Below, in pieces: positions 12,025 through 16,017 of a stretch of 16,017 bases of DNA. Position 1 is the stretch's first letter. Each line of letters opens with the position of its first letter. The position numbers and the translations under genes are program-made. Source of the DNA: an uncultured Collinsella sp. (GTDB taxonomy: Bacteria > Actinomycetota > Coriobacteriia > Coriobacteriales > Coriobacteriaceae); assembly GCA_900752345.1 (NCBI GenBank), contig CAADVA010000090.1, positions 1-16,017 on the forward strand, read 5' to 3'. The notes beneath the pieces were generated by a model, which saw only the letters and a program-made list of their open reading frames with translations, ran no database searches and had not been told where the DNA came from.

Positions 12025-13272
12025 CTATTTCTCGCTTCTCTGTATATAGGCGTTGATGAAGGCTTCGTAGCCTTTAACTGCTTTTATTTCTGATTGCTGA
12101 ACGAGGCTTGTATACGTTTTGAGCGTGATATTGGGGTCCGCGTGGCCAAGAATACCTTGCACGCTTCTAACGTCCGATCCGTTCGCCAGCATAAAAGTGC
12201 TTACACAATGCCTGAGCTGATGCGGGCAGATGCCCTTATATAGTTTTCCGCCAGTCGAATTGTTCGGCTCATAGATTCCAAGATTGCAGCTAACTGCGAA
12301 ATCGCGAAACCAATGGTTGAAGATGTAGTTTTTCATGTGACAGACAGTAGGGATCCCTTGCTCGACAGCAATATCGCTAATGATGGGAGTGCTGCCAGTC
12401 TGGGACAGCCCCAGAGAGGCCAGGAGCTCTTTTTGTATGGCTGACCATGATTGAAGACGTTCGGCCAAGGTTTCTCCAACGGGGATTTTGCGTTGGCTTT
12501 CTTGTGACTTGGGTGCCCTCAGTTCATGGTCGTTGGTGTACTGCCTGTCAATTTTCAAGGTTTTATTGGCAGGGTCCCAATCGCGCCATTCGAGGCCCAG
12601 CATCTCGCCTTTCCGCATACCCGTATACACTAGTACTAGCGTACCAACAGCTTCGGCGGTGAGCTCAATGTGTTGAAGATGTGTGCATAGGGTAGCTACT
12701 TGGTCGATTGTCAGTGATTCTCTTTTGTTGCGTGGCCTGCGAACATGAACGGTAGCGCAGGGGTTTCGGTCAATTATTCTCTTTGCGACTGCATTCGACA
12801 GAATCTGACGCAGTTTCGCATTGATTCGCACAAGCTCTGATGGTTTGTATTTTCCCGTACGACGAGCTTCGGCATATGCTTCTTCGATTAGATCGGGAGT
12901 TAGCCCCTCAATTGTCTGAAACGCACCGAATAGGTCTTCGATATGCCTGCAATCGTACGCTTCTCTTTCATAGCTCGTTGGCGCAAGCTCGGTGTCCCTA
13001 TTTTCATGAAAGGCCCAGCAGTAGGACGCAAGCAAAGTGGGCTTTTTAGTTTTAGTAATCGTGCCAGAGGAGTTGATTTCAGCCAGCTTGGCCTGCATTG
13101 CAGCCTTAGCTTCTGTTTTAGTCTTGCAACGAACTGTATAAGTTGGGGATCGTTTGTAGCGCCCCGTCTTAGGGTCCTTGACTCCAAGGGAAAAATAATA
13201 GCGATAGGTGTTAGGTGATCTCTTGTCTTTCCAACACGTGCCTCTTCCGCTAATTAGTGGCTGTTCTGACAT
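12025..13272 (-). CDS. int: Tyrosine recombinase/integrase
   Basis: ATG 13272 has CGGAGTG 5-6 bases upstream. The 415-residue protein has an N-terminal arm-binding domain (about 1-65, with YRYYFSLGVKDPKTGRYKRS), a SAM-like core-binding domain (about 80-180) and a catalytic domain with Arg220 (TGMRKGE), Lys254 (APKS), His351/Arg354 (HQLRH), His377 (LGHAD) and nucleophile Tyr387 (LKTY). All catalytic positions are present, and length fits the phage/ICE integrase class. It is next to the right attachment repeat, as is usual, and should recombine the 47-bp tRNA sites to insert or, with a directionality factor, excise the element. Confidence 0.95.
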   Translation of the reverse strand: MSEQPLISGRGTCWKDKRSPNTYRYYFSLGVKDPKTGRYKRSPTYTVRCKTKTEAKAAMQAKLAEINSSGTITKTKKPTLLASYCWAFHENRDTELAPTSYEREAYDCRHIEDLFGAFQTIEGLTPDLIEEAYAEARRTGKYKPSELVRINAKLRQILSNAVAKRIIDRNPCATVHVRRPRNKRESLTIDQVATLCTHLQHIELTAEAVGTLVLVYTGMRKGEMLGLEWRDWDPANKTLKIDRQYTNDHELRAPKSQESQRKIPVGETLAERLQSWSAIQKELLASLGLSQTGSTPIISDIAVEQGIPTVCHMKNYIFNHWFRDFAVSCNLGIYEPNNSTGGKLYKGICPHQLRHCVSTFMLANGSDVRSVQGILGHADPNITLKTYTSLVQQSEIKAVKGYEAFINAYIQRSEK

Positions 13273-13463
13273 CTTTACACTCCGTTTCTTTGAATAGTTT
13301 TCAACAATTCATTGAGTGCAGTTTAGCTAAAGCTGTTAGTAATATGTTTGTAAAAGCGAAGGCGCCGCTACCGGAGGCAAAAGACACAAACTGCTATGTT
13401 TATCTGCGGTTATATGATGTTCAATGATGCTTGATGAATGGTAGGGGGTAGCATTAAATCATA
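13273..13463. other. Non-coding right arm of the element
   Basis: This 191-base AT-richer stretch separates the integrase start from the right attachment repeat. It holds AGTTTTCAACA (13296-13306) and AGCTGTTAGT (13331-13340), both of which also occur joined at 275-294 near the left end, and several TGATG steps around 13413-13437. These may be arm-type integrase or excisionase sites. I cannot place the integrase promoter confidently. Confidence 0.4.
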
Positions 13464-13510
13464 TCTCCTAAAGCGGGTGTCGACGGTTCGAATCCGCCCG
13501 GGGGCACCAG
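13464..13510 (+). repeat. Right attachment repeat (attR), tRNA-Arg 3' half
   Basis: A perfect 47-base copy of 81-127, without the 5' half of the tRNA. It marks the right border of the element and is followed by the original chromosomal terminator of the tRNA. Confidence 0.9.
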
Positions 13511-13519
13511 AGAAATATC

Positions 13520-13553
13520 GAGCCCGGTACCGCTACGGTGCCGGGCTCTTCTG
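13520..13553 (+). terminator. Original terminator of the tRNA-Arg gene
   Basis: A 13-bp stem with one G-U pair (13520-13532 with 13536-13548) and CTA loop is followed by TTCTGG, 10 bases after the tRNA 3' end copy. Before integration this lay directly behind the tRNA. Confidence 0.75.
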
Positions 13554-13564
13554 GTCTAAGGGCA

Positions 13565-13587
13565 GGATTCGAGCCGTCGACACCCGC
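13565..13587 (-). repeat. Inverted tRNA-Arg fragment
   Basis: Read on the minus strand, 22 of 23 bases match the anticodon-stem-to-T-loop part of the tRNA (90-112). It faces the direct fragment at 13614, forming a broken palindrome. Confidence 0.75.
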
Positions 13588-13613
13588 GTCACTCATTTCC
13601 CCGCGGGGGAGTT

Positions 13614-13688
13614 TTCGAATCCGCCCGGGGGCACCAGAGGAATATCGAGCCCGGTACCGTTACGGTGCCGGGCTCTTTTGGTTTAAGG
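13614..13688 (+). repeat. Second copy of tRNA 3' end plus terminator
   Basis: These 75 bases repeat 13487-13561 with four mismatches, 127 bases away. They include the T loop to CCA end of the tRNA and the complete terminator hairpin (13647-13675) followed by TTTTGG. The tRNA 5' part is missing, so this is a remnant and not a functional gene. It fits a scar of an earlier insertion or a tandem duplication at this hot spot. Confidence 0.8.
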
Positions 13689-13715
13689 CATGCCGTAGTA
13701 TTCGCTGCTTCAGAT

Positions 13716-13753
13716 AAAGAAAGCGCCCGCTTGCTGGGGAAGCAAGCGGGCGC
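13716..13753 (-). terminator. Terminator of the PASTA kinase gene
   Basis: A perfect 13-bp GC-rich stem (13723-13735 with 13741-13753) with a 5-base loop is followed on the minus strand by TTTCTTT, about 50 bases after the kinase stop. Confidence 0.9.
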
Positions 13754-13805
13754 CTGTGAGCGAATATGTTTGCGGCGAGAGCCGTGATGAGCGGTGGGGT
13801 GGCGA

Positions 13806-15767
13806 CTAGTTGGTCGTACCGGAATCGTCACCCGTGCCCGAGCCAGAGCCCGAACCCGAGCCCGAAAGTGCGACCGTCAGCGTAATCGTGCTGTCGGTGG
13901 ACTGCTTGCCGGTGGGGGAGACGCCCGTAACGGTGGCATCCTCGTTACCGCTCACGGGATTGCCGTTCTGGTCACAGAAGCCAATGTTATAGAAACCGGC
14001 GTTGTTGAGCGCGGTAACAGCGGCGGAAATGCTCTTACCGTACAGGTTGCCCGGGACGGTGGCCTTGCCGGACTTCTTGGCAATGACGACGGTAATCGTG
14101 GCGCCGGGCTTCTGCTTGCCACTGGGGTTCCAGCTGATCACGGTGCCCTCGGTAACCGAGTCGTTCTCCTGGTAGCTCACGTCGACGCCAAAGCCTGCCA
14201 TATCGAGGGCGTTGCGCGCCTGGGCCTCGGTCATGTCGGTCAGGTCGGGGACGGACGTGGTATCCGGTCCGCTCGAGACCTTGTACGAGATGGCCGTGCC
14301 CTTCGCGACTTCCTTACCGGCTTCGGTGCCCTGCTCAAAGACCTGGCCCTCATCGGCCTCGTTGGCCTCCTCGGAGGCGTTGCCCTTCAGGCCAACGCTT
14401 GCCAGCGCGGCTTCTGCCTGGTCCTTGGTCAGGCCGACAAGCCGGGGAACCTCAACCTTCTCGGAGGGCTTGGGGCCCTTGGAGATTACCAGGTTCACCT
14501 TGGTGCCCTTGGCCTTCTTGGTGTTGCCGTTGGGCATCTGCTCGGCGACCTTGCCCTCGTCGACATCGTCGTTGTAGCTTTGGTCGATGGTGCCGACCTC
14601 GAGGCCGGCTTCCTTGATCAGCTCGACGGCAGTCTGCTGGTCCTTGCCCAGCACATCGGGCACGGTGACCTGCTCGCCGCCAAAGAGTCCTGTGGCAAAG
14701 GCCACCACGATGCCGATGACGGCAACGGCTGCCACCACGGCGGCGATGATCTTGTTCTTGTTGGATTTGGGCTTTTCGACCTCGTAGGAGCCGGTGGAGC
14801 CCGAAACCGAGCTACGGGCGGTATTCTGGCCGCTCACGCCCGAGACGGGACGCACCATGGCGCGCGTCTGATCGGAAAGCTCGCGAGTCTTGGTGGCGCC
14901 CAGCTCACCGGGGGCACCGATGATGCGCGTGGGCTCCGAGACGTTGACGGCACGGCCCGACAGGTAGCTATTGAGCACCTGACGAAGCTCGTCGGCGGTC
15001 TGGAAGCGGTTTGCCGGGTCCTTCTCCATGCACTTGAGGATGATGCGCTCAAGGTCGGCGTCGACACCGGAGTTGATCTGGCTCGGCGGAATAGGCAACT
15101 CGTTGACCTGCTTGAGTGCGACCGAGATGGCGTCGTCACCGTCAAAGGGAACGCGGCCGGTGGCGCATTCATACATCACGACGCCCAGCGAGTAGATATC
15201 CGAGGTGGGGCCGAGGTCCTGACCACGGGTCTGCTCGGGGCTGACGTAGTGGGCGGTTCCCAGCACGTTGTTGTCTTGCGTGAGGTGGCTGTTCTTGGCG
15301 CGCGCGATGCCAAAGTCCATCACCTTGATGTTGCCGTCGGGCAGCACCATGATGTTCTGCGGCTTAATGTCGCGGTGGATGATCTCGTGCTTGTGGGCGA
15401 CCGAAAGCGCGGAGCTGATCTGCGAGCCGATCTGGGCGACCTTCTTGGGGTCGAGGGCGCCGTGGCTCTTGATGCCGCTCTTAAGGTCGGTGCCGCGCAG
15501 GTACTCCATGACGATGTAATAGGTGTCGCCGTCCTTGCCCCAATCGTAGACGCCCACGATATAGGGGGAGGAGAGGCCGGCTGCTGCCTGGGCCTCCTGC
15601 TTAAAGCGTGCGGCGAAGGTTGCGTCGCCAGCATACTGCGGCAGCATGATCTTGACGGCTACTGTGCGGTCGAGGACCTGGTCCTGTGCACGGTAGACGG
15701 TCGCCATGCCGCCTGTCCCCACCTTATCCTTGAGGAGGTATCTTCCCCCGAGGACCCTCTGTTCCAT
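13806..15767 (-). CDS. pknB: PknB-type Ser/Thr protein kinase with four PASTA domains
   Basis: ATG 15767 has AGGAG 5 bases upstream; an ATG 15 bases earlier lacks a ribosome site. The 653-residue protein has a Hanks-type kinase domain (about 10-270) with GTGGMATVY (17-25), Lys39, HRDIKPQN (Asp133, Asn138), DFG (151-153) and SPE (176-178), a juxtamembrane linker, one membrane segment (about 340-360), four PASTA repeats (starting near 366, 434, 500 and 567), and a Ser/Gly tail. PASTA domains bind peptidoglycan fragments and let the kinase control cell-wall synthesis and division. The preceding gene looks like a penicillin-binding protein, the usual neighbour in Actinobacteria. This is chromosomal, outside the element. 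All catalytic residues are present. Confidence 0.95.
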   Translation of the reverse strand: MEQRVLGGRYLLKDKVGTGGMATVYRAQDQVLDRTVAVKIMLPQYAGDATFAARFKQEAQAAAGLSSPYIVGVYDWGKDGDTYYIVMEYLRGTDLKSGIKSHGALDPKKVAQIGSQISSALSVAHKHEIIHRDIKPQNIMVLPDGNIKVMDFGIARAKNSHLTQDNNVLGTAHYVSPEQTRGQDLGPTSDIYSLGVVMYECATGRVPFDGDDAISVALKQVNELPIPPSQINSGVDADLERIILKCMEKDPANRFQTADELRQVLNSYLSGRAVNVSEPTRIIGAPGELGATKTRELSDQTRAMVRPVSGVSGQNTARSSVSGSTGSYEVEKPKSNKNKIIAAVVAAVAVIGIVVAFATGLFGGEQVTVPDVLGKDQQTAVELIKEAGLEVGTIDQSYNDDVDEGKVAEQMPNGNTKKAKGTKVNLVISKGPKPSEKVEVPRLVGLTKDQAEAALASVGLKGNASEEANEADEGQVFEQGTEAGKEVAKGTAISYKVSSGPDTTSVPDLTDMTEAQARNALDMAGFGVDVSYQENDSVTEGTVISWNPSGKQKPGATITVVIAKKSGKATVPGNLYGKSISAAVTALNNAGFYNIGFCDQNGNPVSGNEDATVTGVSPTGKQSTDSTITLTVALSGSGSGSGSGTGDDSGTTN

Positions 15768-15899
15768 TCCTGCTCCTAACATAACTATTCGCTCAACGAT
15801 GTGTGTAGTACCTACGATGTGGCCGCTGGGGCCGTGTGGCGCGTTGCCGCTAACTCTTCGGCCGCGGCGCGCCTCGGGTGTCCGATTCGATCATGGGCA

Positions 15900-16017
15900 T
15901 CACGCTCCCTGTGCGGCAAGCGCCGCGGTCAGGACGATGCCGGCGATCTTGGCGGCCTTGACGTCATGCTTGTCGAAATCCTCCACGCCCACCGAGATGG
16001 CGACCGTGGGTGAATCG
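15900..16017 (-). CDS. C-terminal end of a probable penicillin-binding protein (partial)
   Basis: The minus strand encodes the last 39 residues or so of a gene that runs off the window. They include SPTVAISVGVEDFDKHDVKA and end in AAKIAGIVLTAALAAQGA. A beta-strand of the type TVAISVGVED followed by an AA-rich terminal helix is the usual end of penicillin-binding transpeptidase domains, and a penicillin-binding protein gene normally precedes this kinase. The evidence is mainly gene order plus a short motif. The 132 bases to the kinase start are GC-rich and show no clear feature. Confidence 0.5.
   Translation of the reverse strand, partial: DSPTVAISVGVEDFDKHDVKAAKIAGIVLTAALAAQGA

Noticed and set aside
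13438..13686. 82-codon frame across the right attachment repeat and duplicated tRNA ends
   Set aside because: It consists of tRNA fragments and terminators read as protein.
13794..15779. 661-codon plus-strand open frame opposite the kinase gene
   Set aside because: It mirrors the kinase gene almost end to end; high third-position GC leaves few stops on the opposite strand. The kinase has every expected motif, the shadow has none.
15801..16013. 70-codon plus-strand frame at the right edge
   Set aside because: The opposite strand fits the end of a penicillin-binding protein gene and the gene order; the plus-strand product has no ribosome site or motif.

Overview
The window looks like a high-GC Gram-positive gut actinobacterium of the Coriobacteriia, most likely Collinsella or a close relative. 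I infer this from the chromosomal penicillin-binding protein/PASTA kinase pair, the GC-rich codon use, the sortase-type surface protein and the Shine-Dalgarno starts. No database search was possible, so genus is an inference. The dominant structure is an integrative and mobilizable element (IME) of about 13.4 kb in the 3' half of a tRNA-Arg(CCT) gene. It is bounded by perfect 47-bp direct repeats at 81-127 and 13464-13510.

Layout from left to right. The tRNA-Arg gene (51-126) carries the left attachment repeat. The left arm (127-569) is non-coding, with a hairpin and four copies of a CACCATTTTGGTG-like site. A cargo module follows: a small XRE repressor (minus), a divergent control region with a perfect 12-bp inverted repeat, a 1116-residue cell-wall-anchored coiled-coil protein with a central CAP domain, and a secreted Ser/Lys/Asp-rich protein with Trp/GHW motifs. 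A 690-bp non-coding region rich in hairpins and short direct repeats (5011-5697) is the likely oriT. It leads into mobC-like and relaxase genes that overlap by 14 bp. Then come a 41-residue hydrophobic/cationic peptide gene, a probable leader-peptide/terminator attenuator, and three tightly coupled calcineurin-like metallophosphoesterase genes. A convergent coiled-coil gene follows. The right arm carries, all on the minus strand, a RepL-like winged-helix gene, an excisionase-like gene and a tyrosine integrase next to the right attachment repeat.

Beyond the element, chromosomal sequence resumes with the original tRNA terminator, a second partial copy of the tRNA 3' end plus terminator, and an inverted tRNA fragment between them. 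This suggests earlier integration or rearrangement at the same site. The last part is a PknB-family kinase gene with four PASTA domains and the 3' end of an upstream gene, probably a penicillin-binding protein.

How the parts probably work together: integrase and the excisionase-like protein move the element in and out of the tRNA gene; MobC and relaxase process an oriT so a helper conjugative element can transfer it, since no coupling protein or type IV secretion genes are present. The XRE repressor appears to control the surface-protein cargo from overlapping divergent promoters. The three phosphoesterases plus the coiled-coil protein form a second cargo module of unknown function and are the best candidate for an undescribed system.
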